Source of the DNA: Capronia americana
Taxonomy: Eukaryota > Ascomycota > Eurotiomycetes > Chaetothyriales > Herpotrichiellaceae
Assembly: GCA_016110215.1 (NCBI GenBank)
Contig: JADWQD010000010.1
Coordinates: 868,001-932,000, forward strand
Length of the DNA stretch: 64,000 nt
Reading direction: 5' to 3'
Positions 1 to 11,755 of the stretch are shown in pieces. Positions within the stretch are counted from its first letter, which is position 1. Each line of letters opens with the position of its first letter. Both the position numbers and the translations under genes were made by a program. The notes under the pieces were generated by a model. The model did not search any database. It saw only the letters and a program-made list of their open reading frames with translations, and was not told where the DNA came from.

Positions 1-2382
1 CCCAGCTTCTTCTTGATGGCGTCGTACGTCGCGCGGATCCCCACCGCCGCATGCCCGACCACCAGCCCCCTCTGTCGGAAGAATAAATGGCCGATTCCTT
101 TGCCTAGCCCTTTGCCAAATCCCTTGAAGCCGTCTGCTTTGGCACCTTTGTACGGCTCGTACACTACCCCGCCCCATGCTTTCGCCATGTTGACCGGAAT
201 GTGGACGATGTCGGAGGCGATGCCGCCCACCGTGCTGAGAATGGGGTTTGGCCCCGCTACGCGAGCGCTCATGACGCCAAATTCAGTGGGATATTCGCAC
301 GGGCGGTATAATGCCAGGGCGTTGACGTCGAGGAGACCTTCATTGCCCAACACCGTGGCAGCGAAGGCGCTGAGTCGGATATCCGCTGTGGGCGTGGGAG
401 CCCCCTTCGACTTGGCTGTCGGCACGGTCCACACGGCGGGCCGCGACGGCGCGAGCGCACAGCGGAGGTACTCGATGCTGAGTTGGGCGTGGAAACTCGC
501 AGCCCCGACCTCGGTGCCCCTTTCCTCTTTGATGCGGTCACCTAGTTCCTTCGCGCGCGCCGACGTCTCGGGCTTCAGGGCTTCGGAGATCGCGGCGGCG
601 AGGCGATCGGCCGTGAGTTCTTTGAACGGAATGGGCGTGGGTCCTGCGCCGGCGCGAGCAACCATTGAGCCCCAGAAAGGTTGGTCGCCGAAGAATGGCA
701 CAATGACCGTGGGCCTTCCAAGCGCGATCCCCGCTGCTGTGGTGCCGGCGCCGCCATGGTGCACGACACACGAAACGTGTTGGAAGAGCCAGTCGTGAGG
801 CACGTTGCCGAGCATAAACACGTCGTTGGGTTGGCCTAGGTCATCGCCCCCGAGCCCACCCCAGCCCTTGGAGACGAGTGCTCGCTGACCAGTTTTCCTG
901 ACGGCGTCAAAGATCAGTTTCGTCATGCCGTTGGGGTCGTCCACAACAATGGAACCGAAGCCGATGTAGACTGGAGGCGGGCCGGCGGCCAGAAACTCCG
1001 CAAGCGCTGGCTCGGGCTGGTAGTTCGACGCGAGTGACAGGAAGTAGAAGCCCGCGATGGTGATGTGCGGACCCCAGTCCTTCGGTTTGGGGATCAGCGC
1101 CGGCGACCTGTCTCACTATATCAGTCTGACCTCTCTCTCTCTCAGAAGGCTTGTCGTGCGATGCCGAGACAGTCAGACAAGGCACTCACTCACCAGCAGT
1201 AGGTATAAGGGATGCGCAAGCGATGGAGCATGTCCGTCGCGGCGGCCTGTGATAGCATATGCAGGCCGAGGGTCTCCTTTCTGAACTTGTTGGTAAGATC
1301 GCCGAGGCCTTCCCATGTCATCATGTCGACGAGCGTGTAACTCATCTCGTTGGTCATGCTTCCACTTGCCTTGGACGACTTGATGTTGGCGATCGGCTGC
1401 GGGAACTCGCGAGTCGGAGACCATGGCATTCTGAAAGACCCCGTGCCACCATTAGCACTGCAAGCAGGGTGATAAGCAACCACATGGTGACTCACGTGAA
1501 CATCAAATGCAGTGGCACGCCCAACTTTTCCGCACAGTGAATATGCGCGAAACTCGGCGGATTTGCAATGATAGCATGTGCGACGAATGGCTTCCTCTTC
1601 GGCCCTGCTGATTTGCCGCTTTCCTCTTGCTCCCCGGCCTTTTTGACCTCGTCCGCATCGGCGCACGATTTCCAGCACCCCAGCAAGATCTCCGCCATGC
1701 CCTTGCGCCGTTTCCCCACGTCCCCTTGCTTGATCGATTTCATCCCGGGAATCAGGCCCGGGTTCTTGACCATGAACGCCATCAACTCCGCCGGATCGCC
1801 ACCAATGTCAAAGTGCTCGAGGCCATTTTCTTCGACGAATTTCTTGAACGTGCCGTGCGTGGCGAGTCGGACTCGGTGTCCGTACTGAGTCTTGAGAACG
1901 ATGCCTAACGCCACGAAAGGCTGGACATCGCCTCTCGATCCGACGACCTGGATGACGATGTTTAGGCGCGGAGGCACGCGCGACGGTCTATGACTCGCTT
2001 CGAGGAGGGTGTGCGCTCGGGTTGCTGCGTCGGGAACCGACAGTGTTGCGTCCGGGCCTGTGCCTATTTGGTTCTCCTGCACACGCGATAGCTGGAGTTG
2101 TTCAATCTGGCGGGCGAGCAATTCGTTGACCTCATTGATTGTGATGTTGAGGCGCCCGTCGTCTGATGTGCCGTTATGTTAACCCGTGACTTGCCACATC
2201 GTCCCATATTATGCCATGCCATCCTATTCAGAAAACCTCTCTAACTCGAGCAAACAACAAGAGAACTAACCTCCCACTTTGGTCTGCGCGCCCAGCGCAT
2301 CCTGCTTCTCCTCAAAAGTCTTCTCGGTGTTGTCGAAGGGCGGGGGAGGAGAGGGAGGAGGAGGAGGCGCCTCCGACGCCAT
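1..2382 (-). CDS. Sterol 3-beta-glucosyltransferase-like UDP-glucosyltransferase (3' end cut by window)
   Basis: Predicted exons 2382-2271, 2162-1496, 1430-1194 and 1107-1 (continuing past the left edge). The frame is kept across all three introns, with GT donors and AG acceptors. Exon 1 encodes a proline-rich start (MASEAPPPPP). Exon 2 carries the N-terminal GT28-type domain with VVGSRGDVQPFVALG, and exon 3 begins within FTMPWSPTREFP. The last exon holds the nucleotide-sugar-binding region, with VHHGGAGTTAAG and VPFFGDQPFWG, which are hallmarks of the Atg26/UGT80 sterol glucosyltransferase group. By family it moves glucose from UDP-glucose to a sterol or related lipid. No PH or GRAM domain precedes the transferase, unlike full-length Atg26, so this looks like the short fungal paralogue class. 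The substrate is inferred, not seen. Confidence 0.88.
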
Positions 2383-3510
2383 TTTGTCGAATTCTCGTCG
2401 TCAGGCCTATTGAGGGTTCGAAGGCAAGTAGTGGTGGTGGTGGTGGTGGTGGTAGCGGCAGCGGCATCGCAGCCTCAATCTAGACGAGCACTATGACCGC
2501 GCAACAGCAACCATCATGCACTGTCCAAGTAATGTACGTTTCTTGCCTTCATCGTGACTTGAGGGCAAGACTGGTTCTTTGTTCTTGTGTCAATCCACCT
2601 CTCCACGCTTTCGCGATCGAGAAAACCAGCGGACCGATAAGTAGCTCGAGAATCGAATTGGAGGGGCACGACGTCGAGTCCATCCCGTCCCTGTCACCGA
2701 CTGGCGCTGGGATCTGCAGGCGGGATGCAGCAGGGATCTCTCCTGTGCTAGGAACATGCCCTAAAATGCTTGATTGGTGCCGGTAATTGGGGTTGGTGGT
2801 AGTACGGAGGACTCGTCCTTTAGCCGTGCCTTCACCGGACGGCCATGGCGGCATGGCTCCGACCACATTGTTGCACGAGCGTAGCTTCTCTCACTGTACG
2901 CCGGAATGTATTCGATCAAGATGCAGACGTTAGAGAAATAATTGTAGCGTTTCTCCCGAGGACCACATTCGCGGACAGGTGCACCTATTCAATGATATAT
3001 GAGGATCGTCTTAAGAGGACGCATCTGCGCTGCGAATCTTCGTGTCGTACGAGGGAGACGAGAATACATGCGTAGCCGTATCCGTCAGCTGAGACGTCCT
3101 CCCTCACAGTCTATCTTTCCTCTTCGATTTCACGAGCACGATGCACCCGTGTTTGTGGGCAAGTGGAATGTCCTTCGTTCTGACACCGGATGATCTGATG
3201 TCTACATACACTCGGCAATAAATACGAGCTCGATTTGTCTCGACACATCCTGTGAGCTGAATCGAATGCCTCGGGGGGTTCGCAGTGTCTCATCGTGAGC
3301 CTGGATTGACCCCGTCACCCATAATGAACCGAAGAATGAAGCTGGCCCATAAATATGTGTCTCCGCAACGCTTTTCGGGTATACAGGACCCTTTCGGAGA
3401 GCTTGTATGTCCAAGCGCCATCATGCTTTTCAACCCCTCGCTGGAATGAAGCCAAAAATCTCACCCCTGCGCAATGATCGCTGAAGAAATGAAAAAGATG
3501 CCCTCGCATA
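2383..3510. other. Intergenic, promoter side of glucosyltransferase and 3' side of the next gene
   Basis: About 1.1 kb with no frame I can support as coding. Apart from the GGT run near 2.43 kb, no repeat or RNA gene was recognised. Confidence 0.5.
2431..2453. repeat. GGT trinucleotide microsatellite
   Basis: An uninterrupted GGT run lies about 50 bases upstream of the glucosyltransferase start codon, followed by imperfect GGC/AGC triplets. It sits in the probable 5' leader or promoter of that minus-strand gene, where it reads as ACC repeats. Confidence 0.8.
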
Positions 3511-4917
3511 CTATATCATCCGACCGGGGTCGTGACCGCCCCATGCACTGCCAAAGTTCATGCTGTTCTTCATCCTCAACCTTGGCATTTCATCGTCAGT
3601 AGTAGATGACCCCGCCTGTCCATCGTTTGATGTTGACTCCTCGTTGCCCCCTGCCAACTTGGCCTCTGTTTTCTCCTGCTGTCTTTTCTCTTCGATGAGC
3701 CTAGCGTCAAGTGAGTTAAGAAAAGTGGCCGATTCAACGGTTTTGGCATTCGGATCGAGCATCAGCGGTCCTTTCAGGGCTGGGTCATCCTCCGTTTCGT
3801 GAACCGGTTGCAGCTCCTCCTGGTGGTTTTCCTTCCTGTCGCCCTCCCTAGGAGAAGAAAATGAAAAGTATGAGTCGGAGTTCTCAGACGGCCGAAGGGG
3901 TGGACGCTTAGTCGGAGCAGGAGCAAAAGGCTTCTCTTGCTTCGGTGTCAATGTCGTACTTGCAGAGTCGGAGGATAGGGTACCCTCGAAAGCCATGGGT
4001 GTATGACCCGCATGTCGCCTCAGTTTCTCATCCAGAGGGGATAACAGAGTGCCAACATCGACCTTCAGGGAATCCTCTTTCCTGGGTCCTGGTGACGGGG
4101 ACCGTGCGGGACTAGCGAACTGTGGACTGGTAATTTCTTTATCAAAGGAAGAGGTCAATGCGGCTGACTTGAGCGTGATTCCATCCAGTGTCTTATCCAC
4201 CTGTTCGATCGGGACCGGGACATTCTCCTGAGCAGCCGATGACGGAGAGGTCTCCTTGGACAGAGCTGGCAGTGCGTCGTCTTCCGAAATGCTTGGCAGA
4301 TGGTTGACATCGTCTTCGTGGCTGAAGACTCTCGTCACCGGTGGCGTGCTTTCCGGTCCTATCCAGACAGGCGGCTCTGAGATTGTCCGGTCAGGGGAGA
4401 TGCGCTGACGGAGTTTGCCATTGACCGCAACGGGCAAGGAATTCGACCTGAAGGAATGAATACTGGCCGCGGAGGAATCATTGCTTGACCGTCTGTTGGG
4501 CTCTCGAGATCTGCTGAGTTTGTGTTCCAATTCTGCGATGCGAGCCTTGAGCGCGGATCTCTCTATGTCCCATGTTTTCCGTTCGCTCTCGTGGGATTGC
4601 CTCAGCTGGGTATTCAGCAGCCTACATTGTTCCATGTATCCAGTGATGTCCACCACGGGTGTTGATGTTGCTTTTTGAAAGGAGTGCCTAGGCAGCTGGC
4701 TCGCAGAGGCAATTGGGGGAAGCAGCGGGACGTCGGTGGCTATCGAATGGCGAGCTTGCATTGGGAACGCGGGAGGATCTGAGAAACGGACACCCTTGAA
4801 ATCGAAGGAGGATCCCACGGCTGGAGGATGTGTGAGAGGAGAATAATGGTCTGGGTCGTGCTCAAGAGCCGGTGTTGGGTCAAAGGCATGGGTTGGAGAC
4901 GCAGACCGGGCAGCCAT
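3511..4917 (-). CDS. Fungal coiled-coil protein of unknown function
   Basis: Single-exon frame of about 468 residues from the methionine at 4917 (MAARSASPTHAF). An upstream in-frame extension to 5013 exists but is less likely to be translated. Around residues 90-150 is a predicted coiled coil (QCRLLNTQLRQSHESERK followed by ALKARIAELEHKLSR). The remainder is Ser/Pro-rich, low-complexity and probably disordered. Short ordered-looking blocks recur late in the protein: LLSPLDEKLRRHAGHTP, FLNSLDARLIEEKRQQ and a C-terminal MNFGSAWGG. The architecture resembles fungal cytoskeletal or scaffold proteins, but I do not recognise a named family and assign no function. The long bias-consistent frame supports a real gene. 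Confidence 0.75.
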   Translation of the reverse strand: MAARSASPTHAFDPTPALEHDPDHYSPLTHPPAVGSSFDFKGVRFSDPPAFPMQARHSIATDVPLLPPIASASQLPRHSFQKATSTPVVDITGYMEQCRLLNTQLRQSHESERKTWDIERSALKARIAELEHKLSRSREPNRRSSNDSSAASIHSFRSNSLPVAVNGKLRQRISPDRTISEPPVWIGPESTPPVTRVFSHEDDVNHLPSISEDDALPALSKETSPSSAAQENVPVPIEQVDKTLDGITLKSAALTSSFDKEITSPQFASPARSPSPGPRKEDSLKVDVGTLLSPLDEKLRRHAGHTPMAFEGTLSSDSASTTLTPKQEKPFAPAPTKRPPLRPSENSDSYFSFSSPREGDRKENHQEELQPVHETEDDPALKGPLMLDPNAKTVESATFLNSLDARLIEEKRQQEKTEAKLAGGNEESTSNDGQAGSSTTDDEMPRLRMKNSMNFGSAWGGHDPGRMI

Positions 4918-5959
4918 GGCGGGCAATGGGAGGTGATAGGCTTTGCGACAGGTAAGCGAAGTCGAGACGTGAAGATTCACCGGAGTGTATCGTGAAATTC
5001 GATGTGGCAGCAATGTTGGAGAAGCAGGCTATGACGTTTGCGTGTGTCTGCGGAGGCGTTTGGAGCGAGATGACGGATAGACTGAAGAATATACACAATA
5101 TGATACCTCGTAGATGTAGACGGTATGATGCTCAAACGAGAGTGAAGGTCGACTTGGAAGATGGAGCAAGGTGAAGAGACGGTGAATTGAGGTGGTACCC
5201 TCGGCCTCAAAGTGGGCAGCAGCGAGGTGGTTGCAGGCAGGTGCCAGTGTGTGCGTTGTGCAGGTGGAGAGTCGCTTCTCGTGGCAGTCACTCGCTGCTG
5301 ACATCGATTCTTCCTGTTCCTGGATGACGTTGATTGGGTTTACTGCGGGCATTGGATCTGGCATCGATGGTGAACAAAATTTTGGGAGCCAGTCTGATCT
5401 GCAGGCTCCATCTGCCCGCAAAGAGCCAACCGGGGGACTTGGTTTCAGGGTCCAGTTTGCGGTAGTGCGACCCCGACCACGCCCGATCCTCTTTTTCAGG
5501 GGCGCCCAAGCCACCCGCCTCGGCAGGCCAACCCCCGAAGGGGCATTACTACGGGGGTTGCAACGTGGACTCCGCTGCCTGCGAATTTCTGAGAACCGTC
5601 ACGTGCGTGATCTCGTGCACACTCTCTATGAGATCTCGCGCGAGAATTCGCCCGTACCTGGTGTTGTTACGAGTACACGGCGTCCATATGGACAACCATA
5701 GGATGCCACTACGGGCTGGCGACATCACCGTAAATGGCTGTTCCCACAATTGCGAATCCATATGGCTTCGTGGGAATTGGAGAGGTACTATCACCATTTC
5801 CCACGACTCCCACAAACTAGCGGGTGAAGAGCTTTCCAGGTCTGTATTCTCGATATTGCGCGCTCAGGAGCTTGATGATATCTTCTTGAATCTGACGACC
5901 AACTACACCTGTTCAAGCCTCTGACGCTAGGATTTGATCTTTTGGTGCTCAAACGCAAT

Positions 5960-5999
5960 TTCGAGATAGACCCGAGCCTCAACCCTCGTCTATCTCGAA
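5960..5999. repeat. Perfect 12-bp inverted repeat, 16-nt loop
   Basis: The left arm TTCGAGATAGAC at 5960-5971 is exactly complementary to GTCTATCTCGAA at 5988-5999. It could form a hairpin or be a dyad binding site. It lies about 560 bases upstream of the multicopper oxidase start. Confidence 0.75.
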
Positions 6000-6410
6000 G
6001 CCGACCATTCCGTGACATAGCAAGGCCCGTGCAGAACTCTAAGTTTCGGTCACTGGTATACGTACCTCGCTGAGAAGCGTAGGAGCCGTGGTCACGTGCT
6101 CCCGACGACAGCCATCAGCACACTTCAGGCATTTCGCTCAGCTACTCGCTCCCGAATCGACGCCTTGTTTACGGCGGAGATGTCACCAAGCTGCAGCCAT
6201 GGACTGCTAGTATACGAGTACGCATCCGCAGTCAGCGATCGTCCTTTTGGACCGATCCTTGGGCCCGAGCGTCGAATATACGCCTGTCGGTACCAAACGG
6301 GTTTTGCCTGAGTGGGGGCCTGACGGTCAGACTGCAGATCCGCGGACGATGATACCAGTGAGTGTTCAACTGACAGTGTGACACACAGCACTGGTGACTG
6401 TCCCGGTCAC

Positions 6411-6420
6411 TTTTATATCT
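6411..6420 (+). promoter_or_regulatory. Putative TATA element of the multicopper oxidase
   Basis: TTTTATATCT lies 140 bases upstream of the predicted start codon at 6561, a plausible distance for a fungal core promoter with a short leader. Assigned by position and composition only. Confidence 0.3.
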
Positions 6421-6560
6421 GCGCCATCCCTACCCCAGAGCACGACACCAAGGCGCAGCATGGCCTGAAGAAATGACCACAGGACAATAATTCTAGCGAC
6501 CTGGCAACCCAAGCCTGGATCTTCTTCGCATTTCTCACGCTGAACACTGCTGCGTTCAGC

Positions 6561-8957
6561 ATGTTTCACACGATACTCCAACTGCTTCTTTTCTGGCCGC
6601 TACTGGCACTTGGCAACGCCCCGAATCCGCAAGCCTTACCAGACTACGTGCTTGTTGCAACGGCGCAGAACATAACCACCAACTGTCGAAGCAGATACTC
6701 GGTAGTATTTAATGGCACAATCCCTGGTCCTCCCGTAGGTGCCCTCCCCACCTGCACTGAGTTACTCAAACCCCCTCAGTCGTCGCTTTGTCTTTTATGC
6801 TAACATCCGACAGTTATACCTTAGAGAGAACTACACGACATGGGTGAGAGTCTACAACAGGATTGAGAACGAGAATCTTACTGTGGTACGTCATGCAGCT
6901 ATACCAAAGGCACGTGAGACGTTAGCTGAGCAGGCATGGGTAAGCATTGGCATGGCTTGTCACAGAGGACCTCGCCGTTTTCGGATGGCACGCCTGCGGT
7001 CTCGCAATGGCCTATCGCTCCAAACGAGTTCTTCGACTACTCGATCGCACCGCAAATAAGGGATGCCGGCTCCTTTTTCTACCATTCCCACGTAGGATTT
7101 CAGTCCAACACTGCCCAGGGCGTTGTTATAGTAGAAGAAGCGCAAAACAAGACGCCGCCATACAGCTATGACGAAGATTTGTCCCTGTTCATTCAAGACT
7201 ATTTCCCCCGGAACGATTCATCAATAGAGCAGGGGCTTATTGCCAATCCGTTCCAGTGGTCTGGTGAAGCCGAGGCGATTTCCATCAACGGCTTCAGCGG
7301 TAATTCTTCGTTCAGCAACGCCTCGGAGGCTTCGTGTGCTCCCTATGTCATCAACGTCGTCCCTGGGCGAGTGTATCGACTGCGCTTCATCAGCGCCACC
7401 GCGCTCTCCCTGGTCACCATTGGTATTGAAAGCCATTCGAACTTGACCATTATCGAGGCGGATGGGTCATACACAAAACCATGGAGTACAGATCATATCC
7501 AGCTCGGCAGCGGGCAACGCTTCAGTATCATCCTCCAGGCTAAGACACAAATAGAACTCGCAGCAGCCGGCAACAGAACAGACTTTTGGATTCAATACGA
7601 GAATCGAGAAAGACCGAACAATGTTTCCGGATATGCTTTGTTACATTACAACATTCCCGGCCGTTCAACAAATCTCCCGCCTAGTCTGCCTACATCACCG
7701 CCGATTACTCTGCCTCGCAATGTGACTGGCTGGGCAGAGTATTCCCTCGAGCCGCTGAACCTGGTTGAACCATTCCCCCGACTATCAGAGGTGACACGAA
7801 CGATCTATATTACCATGCAGCAGGTCATCCGCGTCGGTGCTTTCGTCAACGGGACGATCAAGGGCACACTGCAATGGGCGTACGCTTGCTTCGGGCCCAA
7901 CCTTTCGCAGCGAAATTGGCTGACGCTTGTGCAGACAGAACAACCTAGTCTGGCAGACCGCTCAACGGGAATCCAACAACAGCGCCCCTTACCTCGTTCA
8001 ACTCTATACCACCGGACAAGCTCCAAACTATACTGCGGCGCTGCAAAATGGCGGGTGGGACCCGTATAGCAATGCCTTTCCTGCTCTACCAGGCGAGGTG
8101 CTCGATATCGTCTGGCTAAGCAACTCAGGCGCAACAGGGGGGTGGGATGTACATCCGATGCACGCTCACGGAAAGCATTATTTTGACCTAGGTTCTGGGT
8201 GAGTTTTTTCATGTCAAGGAGTTGCAATTGTTCCCACCTTCGAGCTTTGACGTTAGGGAGAAGTTGGGCTCGAATTATGCACGTCGACGAGAACGCAAAT
8301 CCTCCTAAGTGCGTGCTGTCGTGATGTTGAACAGCTACGCCCCTCGACAGGAACAATGCACGGTGTTGCTGGCTTTAGCATATATGCACTTATTTCAAAT
8401 CGTGTAAGTCGGCAGTTCTGATATTATACAGAAACGGCACCTACAATGCGAGCCACAATGAAGTGCGCTTTGGAAACTACACTCCGGCCCTTCGCGATAC
8501 CACAATGCTATACAGATATGCCGCATCGGGTCAGAAAAACTACACGTCAGGCTGGCGAGCGTGGCGGATCCGCGTCACTGAAGACGATGTCGGCGCGTGG
8601 ATGATGCACTGTCATATCGTGAGACATCCCTAGAACCTGCAGCGTTAAATACTACGGTACAAGTACTGATGCCGACCACGACGCAGCTCCAGCATATGAT
8701 CATGGGAATGCAGACAGTCTGGGTGTTTGGGAACAGCAGCTCGATATTGAGCAAGTTCCCCACGCAACCAGTGAGTCCTTTTCTCCCAGTTACGCATGCC
8801 CGAAATGCTTGAACTAGCGCGAAACGTGTCTTGGACGCTAACTGCCAATTAGTATGTCAACGGGTACTTGACCTACGGTGGAGACGCGTATGGGAATGAT
8901 TCGTTCGACCCTCTCGTGGACGCCTTCCACAACAACCTCACCGCCAGAGTCAGATGA
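6561..8957 (+). CDS. Secreted multicopper oxidase (fungal laccase / L-ascorbate-oxidase-like)
   Basis: Seven exons: 6561-6734, 6814-6885, 6945-7879, 7935-8198, 8432-8618, 8687-8770, 8853-8957, giving 606 residues. An N-terminal hydrophobic segment (LLLFWPLLALG) is a signal peptide. All four copper-ligand motifs are visible: HWHGLSQ (about residue 83), YHSHVG (about 128), HPMHAHGKH (about 467) and HCHI followed by QHMIMGM (about 541). The type-1 Cys-His-Met set and the trinuclear cluster are therefore intact. Many N-x-S/T sequons fit an extracellular glycoprotein. By family it oxidises phenols, ascorbate or similar reductants with O2 reduced to water. The third motif (HPMHAHGKHYFDLG) resembles the fungal ascorbate-oxidase-like group more than classical laccases, but the substrate is not decided by sequence. 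It is convergent with a GMC oxidoreductase. Confidence 0.92.
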
Positions 8958-9618
8958 TGGAAGAGGTCTATTCAAGCATGCAGCACAGCACGACACGGGC
9001 AGGAGGAGTACACCGCCACGGCTTCAAGGAGCCGGCAATGGTCTTCTTGGTCTCAATCAGCGTTCATTGTGTTTCCGAAGAGGCTGGGAAGAAGGAATAT
9101 AGAGCACCGAAACCATCGCTCAATCGCCCAACAGTACGGTCAGCCTGATCCTCCTTACGATCATGTTACACAGTACAGTAGGTAGACTAGGGGTTGGTAT
9201 TCCTTCAGCCTCAGCAAGACCTAGGCCATGATTGCGGCGAAATCATGTACACCTCGCAAAGATACTTTTCTAGACGCCCAAACCGATTTGTCTCTCGATC
9301 AGTAGTACGTATTATTACCAGAAAAGACCGTACACTAAATCCGAAATGCCGAGAAGAACCAACAACAAATCAGACATGAGAGATCAGATATCGAATATCG
9401 TGCATTGGACATAACATAACATAACATATCAAATATCATTCATATATTGTACAGACGCGTGTGTATCTCAAAAGCGCTCAGCTAAGGAGTATATCACTTC
9501 ACAGCAATTCCAACCTCAACCTCAACCTCAACCTTAACTGCTTGGACAGTCTCCAAGCTGTCATTCAATTAGTCACTCAGCCACTCCGCCACTCCCTCAC
9601 TCAACATGCGTCATCCAT
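8958..9618. other. Convergent 3' intergenic region
   Basis: This holds the 3' ends of the multicopper oxidase and GMC genes. It contains short tandem repeats: ATAAC-type units near 9410-9430 and four copies of CAACCT at 9511-9534. No coding signal. Confidence 0.5.
9511..9534. repeat. CAACCT hexanucleotide repeat (4 copies)
   Basis: Four contiguous CAACCT units lie about 85 bases downstream of the GMC oxidoreductase stop codon, probably in its 3' UTR. Confidence 0.8.
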
Positions 9619-11755
9619 CTAGACGTCATACTGGCCCTTGGCAACCTCCTTGAACAGCTCTGGATATGCCGCCTTGATGTAGTCGGCGCCCTTTTCGGCG
9701 ACCATGTACACGTCATCTGCGAAGGTGAATGGGTCAGTCACGACGACCTTCTACGATCTGCGGGGATGGAAAGGGGTCAAAAAAAACTCACTTTGGATAC
9801 GACAATCCGGAATGACGGGGAAGACGGAGGCGTCGATGACTCTCAGGCCGGTGGTACCGTAGACGCGCAGCTTCGGATCGACGACACCTTGCTCGATGCT
9901 CTTGCCCAACCGCAGCGTGCCGCACGGGTGGAAGCCCGTCTGCGACCGTTCCAGGATCTGGCGGATCATGGCCTCGTCGCTGTTGCGCGGCATCGGCCAG
10001 GGATAGTCGCCCTCGACGATGTCCTTGAGGCCGTCGCCGTGCATGACGATGTCGTCGATCATGCGCACGCCCTCGCGCAGCGCGATCAGGTCCAGGTCGT
10101 GCGAGAAGAAGTTCAGGTTGATGTATGGCTGTTCGGCCGGGTCGGTGGACAGGAGGCGCACCTCGCCGTTGCGGGACAGAGGGCGCATGAGGTCGACGAT
10201 CACAGTGAGGTAGTCGCCCTGTGGAGGGGTGGGGAAGCTGGGGAACACAAACAAACACATCATGTTAGAACTTGTGACTTAACTTGGACTCGGAAAATCG
10301 GAGCAGATGCGGGAAAAGGAAAAGGGGGAATCACTCACTGCCACTGGAAGGCGTCGGAAAACATGGGCACAAAGTCGACCTCGAAGTGCGGCTGGCCGGC
10401 AGGACCGAAGGGGTCGACACCGCCATTCTTAGCCTTGTACTCGCGGTATTCCTTGCTGTTGTTGAACCATTCGTCCGCGCGGGGGAAAGCGACCAGCTCG
10501 AGCAACCCGCTGCTGTAGGGCCCGGAGTTGTCTTTTCGGTACGCGGCGACGGCGCCGTCCTTCTGCGGTCCAGCGCGGAGGAGGTGGCTATCGAGGCCGT
10601 AGCCGTCCTTGATCTTGAAGACGTGCGACAAGATCGGGTGGTCCAGCAAGTTCTGGCCCACATGCTGGGAGTCGACGACCGTCTTGATGCCCTGGGCTTC
10701 GAGGTCCGCCTTGCGCCCGATGCCCGAGAGCATGAGCAGCTTGGGCGATTCGAACACACCCTGCGAGACAATGACCTCGTACTTGGCGTTGAAGGTGTAT
10801 TCCTTGCCGTCGGGCCCGATGACGGTGACGCCCACGGCCTTGCCGTTCTCGAGGACCAGGTTCTTGGAGATGGTCGACGACACGAGCGTCACGTTCTCCT
10901 TGCCCTCGATGAACACGGCGGCCGTGGACCGCTTGCCCTTGTAGATGCTGTTAACGCACTTGAACAACCCCTTCTGCACACCGCTGTATACGTCGCTGGT
11001 CAGTTCTTGGCCTTTGCTGACCCACGCTTTCTCCAACGCGTCGCGGAAGGGTTTCACTTCAGGGATCAGGTCCGAGTGCGAGATGTGCAGGGGACCGCCT
11101 TGGTTGCCGATCTTGGCCAGCTCCGTCGAATATAGACCCTCGTCGTCATGGTAGGTCGTCGACTTGTTGAAGTAGTCCTTTGTGTTTTCCCAGTTCCATT
11201 CCTCAGTGCCGTACTCAGCCCAGTCGTCGAACGTGGCAGCGCTGCCTCGCACCCAGGTGAAGTAGTTCCCTCCGCTTGATCCTCCCAGCATCTTCCCGCG
11301 CGTGTTGGGTTTCTCGACACGGGTATACTCTGGGCGGTCGATCATGGTGGTCCTACATTGGTGTCAGCATTCGATAGCCGTATGAGGAAGCCATGGGCAG
11401 ACGGGCGCCATCTTGGGCCCAGTCGGTCCTAAACTGTCAGGGGCACACTCACTTGTAACCCCAATCATACTTGCTTCCTCTCAATTCGAAGGCACGAGCC
11501 GGGGTAGAGATCTCGGGGATCTCGGCAGTATTGCTGATGCAGCCAGTCAGTCATCACTTCAGAGCTCGAGAGAGGCGAGGAGAGGGGGAAGGGGGCCATG
11601 TCGACGTACTTGGGACCCGCCTCAATGACCAACACCGAGACCTTGGGGTTCTCGGCCAAGCGGCCGGCAACGACGCATCCAGCAGTGCCACCCCCGACGA
11701 CAATGAAGTCGAACGCCTTGGGGGCATCCTTTGGAGCTGTGGCGGGGTGCACCAT
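9619..11755 (-). CDS. GMC-family FAD oxidoreductase
   Basis: Five exons on the minus strand: 11755-11610, 11533-11453, 11352-10339, 10237-9792, 9716-9619, giving 594 residues. The start has no signal peptide, so the enzyme is probably intracellular. Near the N terminus is the Rossmann ADP-binding motif VVGGGTAGCVVAGRLAE followed by VLVIEAGP. The GMC signature GKMLGGSSGGNYFTWVRG follows. The C-terminal catalytic region has GFHPCGTLRLG (catalytic His near residue 517) and DASVFPVIPD...QNDVYMVAEKGAD. By family it oxidises an alcohol, with FAD reoxidised by O2 or another acceptor; aryl-alcohol, choline or glucose-type substrates are all possible. Exon 4 is chosen to start at 10237 because this restores the conserved HFPTPPQGDYLTV block. 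The neighbouring oxidase on the opposite strand suggests, but does not prove, a shared oxidative role. Confidence 0.92.

Larger units (their letters stand above)
4918..6560. other. Divergent intergenic region between coiled-coil gene and multicopper oxidase
   Basis: About 1.6 kb serving as the upstream region of genes on both sides. Contents: a perfect 12-bp inverted repeat at 5960-5999 (listed separately) and a TATA-like stretch near 6411. No coding frame longer than background is convincing. Confidence 0.5.

Noticed and set aside
9511..9534. CAACCT array considered as an interstitial telomere
   Set aside because: The ascomycete telomere repeat is CCCTAA/TTAGGG; this unit differs, and only four copies occur.
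9788..10258. 156-codon minus-strand frame overlapping GMC exon 4
   Set aside because: Arg/His/Pro-rich alternative frame of the true exon; it lacks the conserved GMC residues.
9766..10518. 250-codon plus-strand open frame
   Set aside because: Mirror of GMC exons 3 and 4 and the intron between; no independent support.
10284..11135. 283-codon open frame on the plus strand across the GMC gene
   Set aside because: It is antisense to a multi-exon gene with full family motifs. GC-rich third positions create such mirror frames, and its sequence (Asp/Val/Leu/Gly-rich) has no motifs.
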